From: Betaproteobacteria bacterium
GTDB taxonomy: Bacteria > Pseudomonadota > Gammaproteobacteria > Burkholderiales > JAEUOS01
Direction of reading: 5' to 3'
DNA length: 64,000 nt
Assembly (NCBI GenBank): GCA_028292405.1
Contig: JAQGMJ010000028.1
Location: forward strand, 62,001 to 126,000
Translations under genes and position numbers: made by a program
In this document: piece by piece, positions 45,506 through 54,721 of the stretch
Position numbering within the stretch: position 1 is the stretch's first letter
How the letters are laid out: each line of letters begins with the position of its first letter
The notes under the pieces: model-generated
The model's input: the letters and a program-made list of their open reading frames with translations, nothing else
Told to the model about the DNA's origin: nothing
The model's database searches: none

Positions 45506-46471
45506 CTACTCCGGCTTGACGTTCGCGGCCTTGATGACGCGCGCCCACTTCACCGATTCCGCCTTCATGAAGGCGGCGAATTCCTCCGGCGTGCTGCCCA
45601 CCGGATCGGTGGCCTGGGCGATCAGCTTCTCGCGCAACTCGGGGATCTGCAGCACCTTGGTGATTTCGCGCTGCAGGCGCTGCGCGATCTCGTGCGGCGT
45701 GCCGGCCGGCAGCAGCATGCCGTAGGCGTTGACCACTTCGTAGCCCGGCAGCGCCTCGCTGGCCGCCGGGATGTCCGGCAGGAACGACAGGCGCTTTTGC
45801 CCGGTGGAAGCCAGAGCGCGCAAGCGCCCGCTCTTGACGTGCTGCAGGCCGATGGCCACCGCGTCGAAATCGAACTGCACCTGTCCGCCCATCAAGTCGT
45901 TCAGGCAAGGCGCGCTGCCCTTGTAGGGAATGTGGACCGTCTTGATGCCCGCTTGCAGGTTCAGCAACTCGCCCGCCAGATGCGGCAGGCCGCCGGTGGC
46001 CGAGGAGCAGAAATTCGCCTTGCCCGGATTGGCCTTGGCATAGGCGATCAACTCACCCACGGTCTTGGGCGCGAAGCCGGGATAGGAATAGAGCAAGAAC
46101 GCCACCGAAGCCACCTGCGTCAGCGGCATCAAATCCTTTTCCATGTTGAACGTCAGGTTCGTCATGAAGATCGGGTTGATGCTGATGTTGCCGGTAGTGC
46201 CGAAAAATATGGTGTAGCCGTCCGGCGCCGACTTGGCGACGATATCGGTGCCCAGCGCGCCGGCGGCGCCTGGCTTGTTGTCGATGATCACCGGCTGGCC
46301 GAGAGCGCGGCCCAGTTCGGGCGCCATCAGGCGCGCCACGATGTCGATGCCGCCGCCCGGCGGAAAGCCGATCACCACGCGTATCGGCCGTGAGGGATAA
46401 GCCTGCGCGGCGGCGCCGAGGCTCCAGCACGCGAGCACAAAGAAAAATGCCAACCTGGCAACAAGGCGCAC
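45506..46471 (-). CDS. Bug/TctC-family periplasmic solute receptor
   Basis: A 321-residue receptor. I start it at a GTG at 46471, which has GGGAG at good distance and directly yields a clean signal peptide ('VRLVARLAFFFVLACWSLGAAAQA'); in-frame ATGs at 46510 and 46555 only add a poorly hydrophobic extension. Motifs: 'RPIRVVIGFPPGGGIDIVARLMAPELG', 'VIIDNKPGAAGALGTDIVAKSAPDGYTIFFG', 'HIPYKGSAPCLNDLMGGQVQFDFDAV'. It is first of a pair with the preceding entry and divergent from a maleate-isomerase-like gene, whose substrate it might deliver. Confidence 0.9.
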   Translation of the reverse strand: MRLVARLAFFFVLACWSLGAAAQAYPSRPIRVVIGFPPGGGIDIVARLMAPELGRALGQPVIIDNKPGAAGALGTDIVAKSAPDGYTIFFGTTGNISINPIFMTNLTFNMEKDLMPLTQVASVAFLLYSYPGFAPKTVGELIAYAKANPGKANFCSSATGGLPHLAGELLNLQAGIKTVHIPYKGSAPCLNDLMGGQVQFDFDAVAIGLQHVKSGRLRALASTGQKRLSFLPDIPAASEALPGYEVVNAYGMLLPAGTPHEIAQRLQREITKVLQIPELREKLIAQATDPVGSTPEEFAAFMKAESVKWARVIKAANVKPE

Positions 46472-46625
46472 GATTGTCTCCCGCGAAAACCGCTTGCAAT
46501 AGAATCCCATATTGTAAGATAAGCCGCTACACCATCCCTGGCATCGCACGGGCATGCCGCCGATAAGTCCGGCCTGCGGATATCCGGCCTACAATTCTTT
46601 GCACCATCTACTGCAGATTACGCCC

Positions 46626-47315
46626 ATGTCCATGCAACGCCCGCCCCGCGTAGGTTTGATGGTGCCCATCAACAACACCACCTTCGAGCCCGAGTTGCTG
46701 AAGTGGCTGCCTGCCGGCGCCACCTGCATGACCCTGCGCATCCCGCGCGGCCGCGGCCTGCTGACGCCGGAAACCCTCCCCGCCTACATGGAAAGCGCCC
46801 TTGAGTTGGCGAAACAGTTCGCCGATTCGGACGTCGACATCGTCGCCTACGGCTGCACCGCCGCCGGCTTCATTTCCGGCCCGGCCGGCGATGCCGCACT
46901 GTCCGAGAAACTCAGGCAGGTAACGCAAAAGCCGGTGGTAACCACCGCCCGCTCGATGGTGATTTCGCTGCAGGAAGCCGGCGTGAGCAACATCGGCCTG
47001 ATCACCCCCTACATGGACTTGGTGAACCAGCAGCTCAAGGCCTTCCTGGCCGACGGCGGCATCCACACCCAACGCTTCGACAGCTTTTACGCAGAGACGG
47101 TGGACAAGCTCGGCGCCATTCAGGCACACGACGTGGCGGACCTGGCGCGGCGCACCATGGGGGAGGATTGCGACGCCATGTACATCGCCTGCGCCCAGTT
47201 GCCGACCTTCGACATTCTCGAGGGCCTGCGCACCGAGTTTCAGCGGCCCGTGCTCTCTTCCATCCTCAGCACCGCCCGCGAAGCAATGAAAGCCCTGGAA
47301 CCACAGCCGGCCTGA
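46626..47315 (+). CDS. Maleate isomerase / Asp-Glu racemase superfamily enzyme
   Basis: A 229-residue protein with 'PRVGLMVPINNTTFEPELLKWLP' at the N-terminus and two catalytic-type cysteines, Cys77 in 'AYGCTAAG' and Cys189 in 'YIACAQLPT'. Two-cysteine members are maleate cis-trans isomerases or racemases, whereas arylmalonate decarboxylase keeps only the second. Isomerisation of a maleate-like diacid would fit the flanking dicarboxylate-type receptors and MFS carrier. Exact substrate is open. Confidence 0.85.
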   Translation: MSMQRPPRVGLMVPINNTTFEPELLKWLPAGATCMTLRIPRGRGLLTPETLPAYMESALELAKQFADSDVDIVAYGCTAAGFISGPAGDAALSEKLRQVTQKPVVTTARSMVISLQEAGVSNIGLITPYMDLVNQQLKAFLADGGIHTQRFDSFYAETVDKLGAIQAHDVADLARRTMGEDCDAMYIACAQLPTFDILEGLRTEFQRPVLSSILSTAREAMKALEPQPA

Positions 47316-47318
47316 GCG

Positions 47319-48479
47319 TCAGTCGGCCGCCCGGGAGCTGCGCTTGAGCGTGGTGCCCTCGATGCGCGTGAACATGCCGCCGGAGCCGAGCATGATGCCG
47401 TTGCCCCAGAACACCGCGAACAGGCCGAACGCCGAGCCGACCACGCCGAACAGCAGTGGGCACAGCACCCGCGTCAGGTGATTGACGGTCATGCGCAGGC
47501 CAAGCGCCTCGCCGGAGCGCCCCTCGGAAGAATTGCTGAAGGTCATCATCATGGTGATCGGCTGGCTGCAGCCCATGCCCATGCCGAAGGTGAACGACAG
47601 CAAGCCGAGGAGCCACGGGTTGGCGCAAAAGGGCACCAGGAAAAAGCTGACGGCGCCGACATAAAACGCCGTAGTGAGAATTCTTTCTTCCGAATAACGC
47701 TGCAGCGCCATCGGCATGATCGCCCGCACCACAAAGGCCGCCACGCTGAACATCGCCAATATCATGCCGATGGCCGAGGCCGAGAGCTTGATGTCGTGGC
47801 AATAGATCGGCAGGTAGAACTGGAACACGTCGATGCCCGTCACCACCAGGCTGCTGATGGCCAGCACGCGCCACAGGCCGGGCACGCCCAGGGCGCCGCG
47901 CAAACCGCCGCCGTGCGCGGCCGCCTTTGGTTCCCCCGCCGGCAACCGGTGGCCCGCGACCAGCAACAAGCCCACCGGAACCAGCGCGATCACCGCCAGG
48001 TAAAGGCAGGCCGCGCCAAAGCCGGCATGGTCGATCGAAAACCCGGCGGCCAGCGGCCCGAGAAAGCCGGCCAGCGCCAGCATCAGGCTGAAGGTGTTGA
48101 AATTCTTCGAGCGCTCGCCTTCCGTGCTGAGCACACCCACCAGGTTCTGCAGGGTGACGGTGTAGAAGGTGAAGGACAATCCCACCAGCCCCGCCGCGGC
48201 GAACAGCGCCGGTATGCCGCGAAACAGGAAGGGCAGTGCCATCCCCAGCACCCCGCAGATGCCGCCGAACAGCAGCAGCCAGCGCGCCCCAAAACGGTCC
48301 GCCCAGCGACCCACCGGCCAGGAGAGGAACATCGGGAAAACCGAAAACGTCGCCGCCAGAGCGCCGACTTCGACCGGCTGCGCCCCGAGCTGCAAGGCGA
48401 ACAGCGCGAAAATCACCCGGCCAGCGCGCACCAGCGCCATATTCAGGAGCGCCAGGGCAAAGGTAAGATTCAGGAGCAA
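47319..48479 (-). CDS. Major facilitator superfamily transporter
   Basis: A 386-residue membrane protein with twelve predicted helices. The loop 2-3 motif appears as 'SWPVGRWADRFGARWLLLFGGICGVLGMALPFL', and the C-terminal half has 'LGMGCSQPITMMMTFSNSSEGRSGEALGLRMTVNHL'. The most upstream usable start is a TTG at 48479; an ATG at 48440 would cut into TM1, so the TTG or an unseen alternative is more likely. It converges on the isomerase-like gene with only three bases between them. Confidence 0.87.
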   Translation of the reverse strand: MLLNLTFALALLNMALVRAGRVIFALFALQLGAQPVEVGALAATFSVFPMFLSWPVGRWADRFGARWLLLFGGICGVLGMALPFLFRGIPALFAAAGLVGLSFTFYTVTLQNLVGVLSTEGERSKNFNTFSLMLALAGFLGPLAAGFSIDHAGFGAACLYLAVIALVPVGLLLVAGHRLPAGEPKAAAHGGGLRGALGVPGLWRVLAISSLVVTGIDVFQFYLPIYCHDIKLSASAIGMILAMFSVAAFVVRAIMPMALQRYSEERILTTAFYVGAVSFFLVPFCANPWLLGLLSFTFGMGMGCSQPITMMMTFSNSSEGRSGEALGLRMTVNHLTRVLCPLLFGVVGSAFGLFAVFWGNGIMLGSGGMFTRIEGTTLKRSSRAAD

Positions 48480-48596
48480 GGTGAACGCGGGCGATGAGCA
48501 CCGCCCCCGGTTAACGATAGACTTGGAGCCGCATTATCCCCCAATTCTCCGCTCGCAAGCAGGGCCTGGCCTGAACATCTCTCAATGATCCGGCGG

Positions 48597-48616
48597 GAAT
48601 CGGTTGCAACCGATTC
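48597..48616. promoter_or_regulatory. Perfect 20-base palindrome, candidate operator
   Basis: GAATCGGTTGCAACCGATTC is its own reverse complement with no central gap. It sits 8 bases upstream of a TTGACA box for the IHF-like gene and about 120 bases from the MFS start on the other strand. The form is that of a LacI- or TetR-family operator. No such regulator gene is in the window. Confidence 0.6.
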
Positions 48617-48624
48617 TTTCCTGC

Positions 48625-48655
48625 TTGACACCGCCGCAACCGCCTGATGTACGAT
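48625..48655 (+). promoter_or_regulatory. Candidate promoter for the IHF-beta-like gene
   Basis: TTGACA (48625-48630) is followed by TACGAT (48650-48655) at a 19-base spacing, or by TGTACG at 17, and the coding start lies 25 bases downstream. The -35 box is perfect; the long spacing lowers confidence. Confidence 0.4.
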
Positions 48656-48680
48656 AGCGGCAACCAACGCCAAAGCGCCC

Positions 48681-49010
48681 ATGAACCGATCCGAACTGGT
48701 CAGCACCCTCGCCTCCCATTTTCCTGAACTGGGATCAAGCGACGTCGACGCCGCCGTCAAGACGATCGTCGAGGCCATCGGCAATACATTGAGCCGCGGC
48801 GAGCGCGTCGAGATCCGTGGTTTCGGCAGCTTCAACGTCACCTATCATCCGGAACGCGCCAGCCGCAATCCGAAGACCGGCGCGCCGGTGACAGTGCCTT
48901 CCAAGGCCTCGCCCAAATTCAAGCCCGGCCAGTTGCTGCGCGACCGGGTCGACAAGACCCGCCTGGAATCGGCAAATCGGGAGCACGGCACGGCTCCCTC
49001 GGCACGCTGA
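48681..49010 (+). CDS. ihfB: Integration host factor beta-like DNA-bending protein
   Basis: A 109-residue HU/IHF-family protein. 'NRSELVSTLASHFPELGSSDVDAAVKTIVEAIGNTLSRGERVEIRGFGSFNVTYHPERASRNPKTG' carries the dimerisation helices, the 'RGFGSF' strand and the 'RNPKTG' tip whose proline intercalates into DNA. The N-terminus and lack of basic HU-type residues favour IHF-beta. It normally lies behind rpsA in beta-proteobacteria; here it stands alone behind its own promoter, so it could be a second copy. The C-terminal 15 residues are polar and variable. Confidence 0.87.
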   Translation: MNRSELVSTLASHFPELGSSDVDAAVKTIVEAIGNTLSRGERVEIRGFGSFNVTYHPERASRNPKTGAPVTVPSKASPKFKPGQLLRDRVDKTRLESANREHGTAPSAR

Positions 49011-49031
49011 AGGTCACCCTTAAGGTCACCC
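49010..49031 (+). repeat. Tandem AAGGTCACCC repeat behind the IHF-like gene
   Basis: AAGGTCACCC occurs at 49010-49019 and 49022-49031 (12-base period), starting on the last base of the stop codon. Function unknown; no terminator hairpin is evident here. Confidence 0.4.
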
Positions 49032-49108
49032 GTTAGACCCGACGCTCAAACCTCCATCGCAGCGCGTCCTGTCCACGCCGCCGCGACGTCGCCCGTTTGC
49101 CCTGAAGC

Positions 49109-49987
49109 CTAGCCGACGGCGCGCGCCGGCCTGTCCGCGCCATGCGCGCCTGAACCAATGCGTTCCGTCGCCTCCTGCGCGGCACTCATCACGGCCTGCG
49201 CCAGCCGGGGAAACTCCGCCTTTGTCACCTTGGCGTGGTGAAACACCAGGCCCATGCTGCCCAGCACGTCCCCCGCGCCGTTGAACAAGGGTGCGGCGAT
49301 GCCGACGATGCCCGGCGAGAACTCGCCCCGCGTGATGCAATGCCCGGCCTCGCGCACCTGCGCCAGGTATTTGCGAAAGCCCTCCCAATCCGAACCCATG
49401 CCGGCGGCGGCAATACTCTTGCGATGCTTGGCATACAACGTGCGCTGCTGATGCGCCGCCAGGTAGGGCAGCATCACCTTGGAAGCGGCGCCGACGAACA
49501 GCGGGCGGCGCTGGCCGCGCGCGAACATCTCCTCCGGCGCGTCGCGGTGGCGAAAGTCGCGCACGCACATCACCGTGTCAGAAAACAGGATGCACAGCAT
49601 CGCGCTCTGCCGGGTCCTCGTCGCCAGCTTGACCATCGGCGGCCCGCCGCCCGTATACACCGGGTCGCTGGCGCGCACGTTGCGGTCGAGCTCGATGATC
49701 CGCGGCCCCAGCATGTAGGCGCCCTGCGCCACCGGCGTCAGCAGGCCGGCGTCCTGCAGCACCTTCACGTACCGGTAGCAGGTCGAACGCGAAGCGCCGG
49801 ACCAGCGGATCAGGTCGTCGGTGCTCCACACCGGCACCGCCGGCGTGAACACGTCGAGCAGGCTGAGCATTTTTTCCAGGCTGTTCAAAGGTGCCGCCTT
49901 GCGTTTTTTTGTTGTTCGATGCGCTGCATGGATACGTTCACGCGCAGGCGCTACATAAGCCTGCCGCGCTATCAAAAAATCCCACAT
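49109..49987 (-). CDS. IclR-family transcriptional regulator
   Basis: A 292-residue regulator with an N-terminal helix-turn-helix ('SLEKMLSLLDVFTPAVPVWSTDDLIRWSGASRSTCYRYVKVLQDAGLLTP') and an IclR effector domain ('RQSAMLCILFSDTVMCVRD', 'GIVGIAAPLFNGAGDVLGSMGLVFH'). The ATG at 49987 adds about 33 residues before the conserved part; a TTG at 49888 is an alternative start. It is divergent, by 74 bases, from the Bug receptor, amidohydrolase and TcuAB genes, and is their likely regulator. Confidence 0.88.
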   Translation of the reverse strand: MWDFLIARQAYVAPARERIHAAHRTTKKRKAAPLNSLEKMLSLLDVFTPAVPVWSTDDLIRWSGASRSTCYRYVKVLQDAGLLTPVAQGAYMLGPRIIELDRNVRASDPVYTGGGPPMVKLATRTRQSAMLCILFSDTVMCVRDFRHRDAPEEMFARGQRRPLFVGAASKVMLPYLAAHQQRTLYAKHRKSIAAAGMGSDWEGFRKYLAQVREAGHCITRGEFSPGIVGIAAPLFNGAGDVLGSMGLVFHHAKVTKAEFPRLAQAVMSAAQEATERIGSGAHGADRPARAVG

Positions 49988-50061
49988 TGATGGATATCGC
50001 GAGGCGTTGATGCTAACATGCGCGCCTGTTCAAAAGGCCATGCCGCCCGAGGAAACCGCCG

Positions 50062-51039
50062 ATGTCCACCACCCGCACCAGGCTCGCCGCGGCCGCCCTC
50101 GCCCTGTGCGCCGGCGCCTCCGCGTTCGCGCAAACTGCCTGGCCCGACAAGCCGGTGAAAATCATCGTGCCCTTCGCCGCCGGCTCCTTTACCGACCTGG
50201 CCGCGCGCTCGCTGGCGGTGGAACTCGGCCAGCAACTGAACCAGCAATTCATCGTCGACAATCGCGGCGGCGCCGGCAGCACGCTGGGCGCCAACGCCGT
50301 GGCCAAGTCGGCCGCCGACGGCTACACCCTGCTGCTGAGCGACAACTCCTTCGTCATTGCCGCCGCCCTCTACCCCAAGCTGCCCTACGATGCGCTGAAG
50401 GACTTCACCCAGGTCTCCCTGCTGGCCGAATCACCTTCGCTACTCACCGCGCGCAGCGAGCTGCCGGCGAAAAACCTGAAGGCGCTGATCGATCTCGCCA
50501 AGTCCAAGCCGGGCGAACTCACCTTCGGCTCCGGCGGCCAGGGCTCTTCCGCCCATCTGGCGATGGAACTCTTCACCGGCACCGCCGGCATCAAGATGAC
50601 CCACGTGCCTTACAAGGGCATCGCCGCCGCCATCTCCGAAGTGCTGGCCAACCGCATCGACGTGGCGATTGCCAGCCTCGCCAGCGGCATGGCCTTCGTG
50701 CAAAGCGGTCGCATCCTGGGCCTGGCGGTTACGGGCCGCGAGCGCAGCCCGCTGCTGCCGAACGTGCCCACCTTCACCGAAGCCGGCCTGCCATCGTTCA
50801 AGACCGACTACTGGTTCGGCGTCGCCGCGCCCGCCGGCGTGCCCGCGCCGGTGCTGGCTAAACTGCACCAGGAAATCGTCGTCGCCAGCGAAAAACCGCG
50901 GCTGAAAAACACATTCATGGGCCAGGGGGCGCGCGCCGTCACCAACACCCCGGCCGAAATGCAACGCCGCGTCGAGGAAGAGATCAGCGTCTGGAAGAGC
51001 GTGATCGCCAGGAGCGGCATCAAGGTAGAGGGTCTATGA
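50062..51039 (+). CDS. Bug/TctC-family periplasmic solute receptor
   Basis: A 325-residue receptor with a signal peptide ('RLAAAALALCAGASAFAQ') and 'KPVKIIVPFAAGSFTDLAARSLAVELG', 'FIVDNRGGAGSTLGANAVAKSAADGYTLLLSDNSF', 'HVPYKGIAAAISEVLANRIDVAI'. It overlaps the amidohydrolase gene by four bases, so its ligand is probably the substrate of that enzyme or a precursor of the TcuAB substrate. Confidence 0.92.
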   Translation: MSTTRTRLAAAALALCAGASAFAQTAWPDKPVKIIVPFAAGSFTDLAARSLAVELGQQLNQQFIVDNRGGAGSTLGANAVAKSAADGYTLLLSDNSFVIAAALYPKLPYDALKDFTQVSLLAESPSLLTARSELPAKNLKALIDLAKSKPGELTFGSGGQGSSAHLAMELFTGTAGIKMTHVPYKGIAAAISEVLANRIDVAIASLASGMAFVQSGRILGLAVTGRERSPLLPNVPTFTEAGLPSFKTDYWFGVAAPAGVPAPVLAKLHQEIVVASEKPRLKNTFMGQGARAVTNTPAEMQRRVEEEISVWKSVIARSGIKVEGL

Positions 51040-51908
51040 GTCACCGTGAAGAAGCCCCGCAGGCGTGGCATGCGCCGGCACTGTCGTGCGACAGCCATTT
51101 CCATGTCTTCGGCCCGGCCGACAAGTACCCTTCCGGCGCCGACCTGCGCTACAAGCCGCCCTACGCGCCGCTGGAAGATTATCTGAAGCTGGCCCACGGC
51201 ATGGGCTTTTCCCGCTTCGTCTTCGTCCAGCCAAGCGCCTATGGCCGCGACAACAGCTGCATGCTCGACGCGATGAAGGCGACGGACCCGGCCACCCGCC
51301 GCGGCATTGTCGACATCGACGAAAACATTGCCGATGCCGAGTTCGCCAAGCTCAACGACCTCGGCGTGCGCGGCGTGCGCATCAACGTCTCGCCGATCCA
51401 CAAGGAGTCGCCCGGCTTCGCCGACGCCATGCTGCCGCGCATCCGCAAGATGGACGCCCGCTGCAGCGAGATCGGCTGGCACCTCGACTTCCTGGGTCCC
51501 GGCTGGCTCACCAGCGCGCTGATGCCGACGATGAAACAGATGAAGTGCGAATTTTCCGTCGCCCACATGGGCATGTACCTGGCGAAAGACGGCGTACAGC
51601 AGCCCGGCTTCCAGGCCCTGCTCGACATGCTGCGCCACGGCGACGGCCGCTGCTGGGTCAAGTTCACCGGCACCTACCGCATGGCGGAGGCGCCGAAGTT
51701 CGAAGGCGCGGCTGATCTCGCGCGTGCGATCGTCGATGCCGCGCCGGACCGCATCATCTGGGGCAGCGACTACCCGCACCTCTCCTTCGCCGACAAGGTC
51801 AGCTCGGTGGAACTGTTCAACCTGCTCGGTGAGTGGGTGCCCGACGACGCCACCCGCCACAAGATCCTGGTCGACAACCCGCAAAAGCTGTTCGGTTTCC
51901 AGGGCTGA
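51036..51908 (+). CDS. Amidohydrolase-2 family (PF04909) metal-dependent hydrolase/lactonase
   Basis: A 290-residue TIM-barrel protein. The N-terminal 'LSCDSHFHVFGP' holds the HxH metal-site motif and the C-terminal 'RIIWGSDYPHLSF' the conserved Asp; 'MGFSRFVFVQPSAYGRDN' and 'LGVRGVRINV' are typical of 2-pyrone-4,6-dicarboxylate lactonase-like members. Together with the receptor it may take up and open a cyclic or aromatic-derived carboxylate. The exact reaction is inferred only at family level. Confidence 0.87.
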   Translation: MSHREEAPQAWHAPALSCDSHFHVFGPADKYPSGADLRYKPPYAPLEDYLKLAHGMGFSRFVFVQPSAYGRDNSCMLDAMKATDPATRRGIVDIDENIADAEFAKLNDLGVRGVRINVSPIHKESPGFADAMLPRIRKMDARCSEIGWHLDFLGPGWLTSALMPTMKQMKCEFSVAHMGMYLAKDGVQQPGFQALLDMLRHGDGRCWVKFTGTYRMAEAPKFEGAADLARAIVDAAPDRIIWGSDYPHLSFADKVSSVELFNLLGEWVPDDATRHKILVDNPQKLFGFQG

Positions 51909-51930
51909 GAAGAGCGCGGCACTCCGGGCG

Positions 51931-51951
51931 GTGTTCACGATAAGTGAACAC
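51931..51951. promoter_or_regulatory. Perfect inverted repeat upstream of tcuA, candidate operator
   Basis: GTGTTCAC (51931-51938) and GTGAACAC (51944-51951) are exact reverse complements around GATAA. It lies 140-160 bases ahead of tcuA; the spacing and GTTC/GAAC ends recall IclR-type sites, and an IclR gene is 2 kb upstream. Just after it, GGGCG/CGCCC and GGCGGGA/TCCCGCC (51961-51986) could form alternative hairpins. A -10-like TATATT follows at 51993. Confidence 0.55.
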
Positions 51952-52090
51952 GCCTTGCAGGGGCGGGACTGTCGCCCGTTCCCGCCTCCACGTATATTCT
52001 TCCCCTGAAAACTCTGAAGTCGGGGGTTGTTAAGGGGGCGTAGCCCACTTAATCAATATCCTCTGGTATTCCAAGGAGAAGACATAAAAA

Positions 52091-53512
52091 ATGGATGACT
52101 CTCAGCTCGACGTCATTGTCATCGGCGGCGGCAATGCGGCTCTGTGCGCGGCGCTGATGGCGCGCGAAGCCGGCGCCAGCGTGCTACTGCTGGAAGCGGC
52201 GCCGGAAGAATGGCGCGGCGGCAACTCGCAGCACACGCGCAACCTGCGCGCCATGCACGACGCCCCGGAAGACGTGCTCACCGAAGCCTACCCGGAAGAA
52301 GAATTCTGGCAAGACCTGCTGAAGGTCACCGGCGGCATCACCAACGAACACCTGGCGCGCCTGGCGATCCGCGAGTCCTCGCGTTGCCGCCCGTGGATGC
52401 ACAAGCACGGCGTGCACTTCCAGCCTTCGCTCTCCGGCACCCTGCATTTGAGCAGCACCAACGCGTTCTTCATGGGCGGCGGCCGCGCCCTGGTCAACGC
52501 CTACTTTCGCAGCGCGCAGGAACTCGGCGTCAAGGTGCGCTACAACGCGCCGGTCGACACCATCGAGGTGGAAAACGGCCGCTTTGTCGCCGTGCGCGTC
52601 GGCAACGAACGCATTGCCGCCAAGGCTTGCGTGGTCGCCTCCGGCGGCTTCGAGTCCGACATCGCCTGGCAGCGCGAAGCCTGGGGGCAGAACGAGCGCG
52701 GCGAATGGCCGGCCGACAACTTCCTGATCCGCGGTACCCGCTACAACCTCGGCCTGCCGCTGAAATCCCTGATGAAGGCCGGCGCCGACACCATCGGCGA
52801 CCCCACCCAGGCCCACTGCGTCGCCATCGACGCCCGCGCCCCGCTATACGACGGAGGCATCTGTACCCGTGTCGATTGCGTCTCACTGGGCATCATGGTC
52901 AACCGCGAGGCCGAACGCTTCTACGACGAGGGCGAAGACTTCTGGCCCAAGCGCTACGCCCTCTGGGGCCGCCTGGTCGCGCTGCAGCCGGGGCAGATCG
53001 GCTATTGCATCATCGACGCCAAGGCCGTCGGCCGCTTCATGCCGCCGGTGTTCCCCGGCATCAAGACCAACACGCTGGAAGAGCTGGCGCGCGAGATGGG
53101 CCTGGACGAGCAGAAGTTCATGGCCACGGTCAACGCCTTCAACGCCGCCTGCAAGGTCGGCACCTTCGATCACCAAGTCCAGGACGACTGCCATACCGAA
53201 GGCATCACCCCGCCGAAAACCCACTGGGCCCGGCCGATCGACACCGCGCCCTTCTTCGGCTACGCCCTGCGCCCCGGCATCACCTTCACGTATTTGGGTT
53301 TAAAAATTAACGACCACGCCGCCGTGCATTTCAACGGCCAGCCCAGCCCGAACCTATTTGCCGCCGGCGAAGTAATGGCCGGCAACGTGCTCGGCAAGGG
53401 CTACACCGCCGGCGTCGGCATGACCATCGGCACCGCCTTCGGGCGCATCGCCGGCACCCGCGCCGCCGCCTCCACCGGACACATCCACGAGGCCATCCAT
53501 GCAGCAGCTTGA
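52091..53512 (+). CDS. tcuA: FAD-dependent tricarballylate dehydrogenase
   Basis: A 473-residue flavoprotein of the fumarate reductase/succinate dehydrogenase superfamily. The FAD fingerprint is '[29 protein letters not shown]', followed by '[12 protein letters not shown]', '[13 protein letters not shown]', '[13 protein letters not shown]' and the C-terminal '[35 protein letters not shown]'. TcuA oxidises tricarballylate to cis-aconitate and passes electrons to TcuB. The ribosome site AAGGAGA stands 8 bases before the ATG. It overlaps tcuB by 14 bases. Confidence 0.9.
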   Translation: MDDSQLDVIVIGGGNAALCAALMAREAGASVLLLEAAPEEWRGGNSQHTRNLRAMHDAPEDVLTEAYPEEEFWQDLLKVTGGITNEHLARLAIRESSRCRPWMHKHGVHFQPSLSGTLHLSSTNAFFMGGGRALVNAYFRSAQELGVKVRYNAPVDTIEVENGRFVAVRVGNERIAAKACVVASGGFESDIAWQREAWGQNERGEWPADNFLIRGTRYNLGLPLKSLMKAGADTIGDPTQAHCVAIDARAPLYDGGICTRVDCVSLGIMVNREAERFYDEGEDFWPKRYALWGRLVALQPGQIGYCIIDAKAVGRFMPPVFPGIKTNTLEELAREMGLDEQKFMATVNAFNAACKVGTFDHQVQDDCHTEGITPPKTHWARPIDTAPFFGYALRPGITFTYLGLKINDHAAVHFNGQPSPNLFAAGEVMAGNVLGKGYTAGVGMTIGTAFGRIAGTRAAASTGHIHEAIHAAA

Positions 53513-54659
53513 AGCCCTCACCCGCGAAGCCCAGGGCCTGGCGATGGGCCGCGGCCCGCTCACCGGCGACGAAGCCGAAGTCGCGCGCCAGATGCAGATC
53601 TGCAACGCCTGCCGTTATTGCGAAGGCTATTGCGCCGTATTCCCGGCGATGGCCCGGCGCCTGGAATTCGGCAAGACCGATATCCACTACCTGGCCAACC
53701 TGTGCCACAACTGCGGCGACTGCCTGCACGCCTGCCAATATGGCCCGGACCACGAGTTCAAGGTCAACGTGCCGCAAGCCATGGCCCAGGTGCGCCTGCA
53801 TACCTACACCGAGTTCGCCTGGCCGCGTGCCTTCGGCGGCCTGTACCAGCGCAACGGCCTCGCGGTCGCGCTCGCCACCGCCGCAGGCCTGGCGCTGTTC
53901 CTCATCCTCTCGATGGTGATGGCCGGCACGCAAATGGGCCAGCCTCTGGCCGGCAACTTCTACGCCATCTTTCCGCACAACGTGCTGGCGTGGATGTTCG
54001 GCATCGTCTTCGCCTACGCCGCGCTGGCGCTGGGCATCGGCGTCTCGCGCTTCTGGCGCGAAGAGTCACCGGGCGCAGCCACCGGCGAAGCAACGGCGGA
54101 GGCCGTCCACAACGCCCTGACGCTGAAGTATCTAGACGGCGGCCACGGCAAGGGCTGCAACGAAGAAAGCGACGCCTTTACGCTCGCCCGCCGGCGCTTT
54201 CACCACTTCACCTTCTACGGCTTCATGCTGTGCTTCGCCGCCACCAGCGTCGCCACGCTCTACCACTACCTGTTCCACTGGGAAGCGCCGTACGCATTCA
54301 CCAGCCTGCCGGTGATCCTCGGCAGCCTCGGCGGCCTGGGCCTCTTGATCGGCCCGGCCGGCCTGCTCTGGCTCAACCTGAACCGCCACCCGCGTCACGG
54401 CGACGCCGCGCAAAAGCCGATGGACCGCGGCTTCATTGCCCTGCTGCTGGCCACCAGCCTCACCGGCTTCGCCCTGCTGCTCTGGCGCGACAGCGGCGCG
54501 ATGGGCCTGCTGCTGGCAGTGCACCTCGGCATCGTGATGGCGCTGTTCCTGACCATGCCCTACGGCAAGTTCGCCCACGGGATTTTCCGTAGCGCCGCCC
54601 TGCTCAAGTGGTCGATCGAGCGGCGCCAGCCGAGTCGCCTGCGCTTGGGCGCGGATTGA
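53499..54659 (+). CDS. tcuB: Iron-sulfur/heme membrane partner of tricarballylate oxidation
   Basis: A 386-residue membrane protein. The N-terminal part carries two ferredoxin-like cysteine clusters, '[11 protein letters not shown]' and '[11 protein letters not shown]'. The rest is a multi-helix domain with conserved His residues ('[11 protein letters not shown]', 'LYHYLFHW', 'VHLGIVM') suited to heme binding. TcuB reoxidises the FAD of TcuA and delivers electrons to the quinone pool. The 14-base overlap with tcuA shows tight coupling. The usual carrier gene tcuC and LysR gene tcuR are not beside it; a Bug receptor and IclR regulator occupy the locus instead. Confidence 0.9.
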   Translation: MQQLEALTREAQGLAMGRGPLTGDEAEVARQMQICNACRYCEGYCAVFPAMARRLEFGKTDIHYLANLCHNCGDCLHACQYGPDHEFKVNVPQAMAQVRLHTYTEFAWPRAFGGLYQRNGLAVALATAAGLALFLILSMVMAGTQMGQPLAGNFYAIFPHNVLAWMFGIVFAYAALALGIGVSRFWREESPGAATGEATAEAVHNALTLKYLDGGHGKGCNEESDAFTLARRRFHHFTFYGFMLCFAATSVATLYHYLFHWEAPYAFTSLPVILGSLGGLGLLIGPAGLLWLNLNRHPRHGDAAQKPMDRGFIALLLATSLTGFALLLWRDSGAMGLLLAVHLGIVMALFLTMPYGKFAHGIFRSAALLKWSIERRQPSRLRLGAD

Positions 54660-54687
54660 ACGAAAAAAGCGGCAAGGGCAGGAAACG

Positions 54688-54719
54688 AAAAAGGCCGCGC
54701 CAATAGGCGCGGCCTTTTT
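54688..54719. terminator. Bidirectional Rho-independent terminator
   Basis: GGCCGCGCC (54693-54701) pairs with GGCGCGGCC (54706-54714) around AATA. Five As precede and five Ts follow, so it can stop transcription from both tcuB and the convergent CoA-transferase gene. Confidence 0.9.
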
Positions 54720-54721
54720 CT

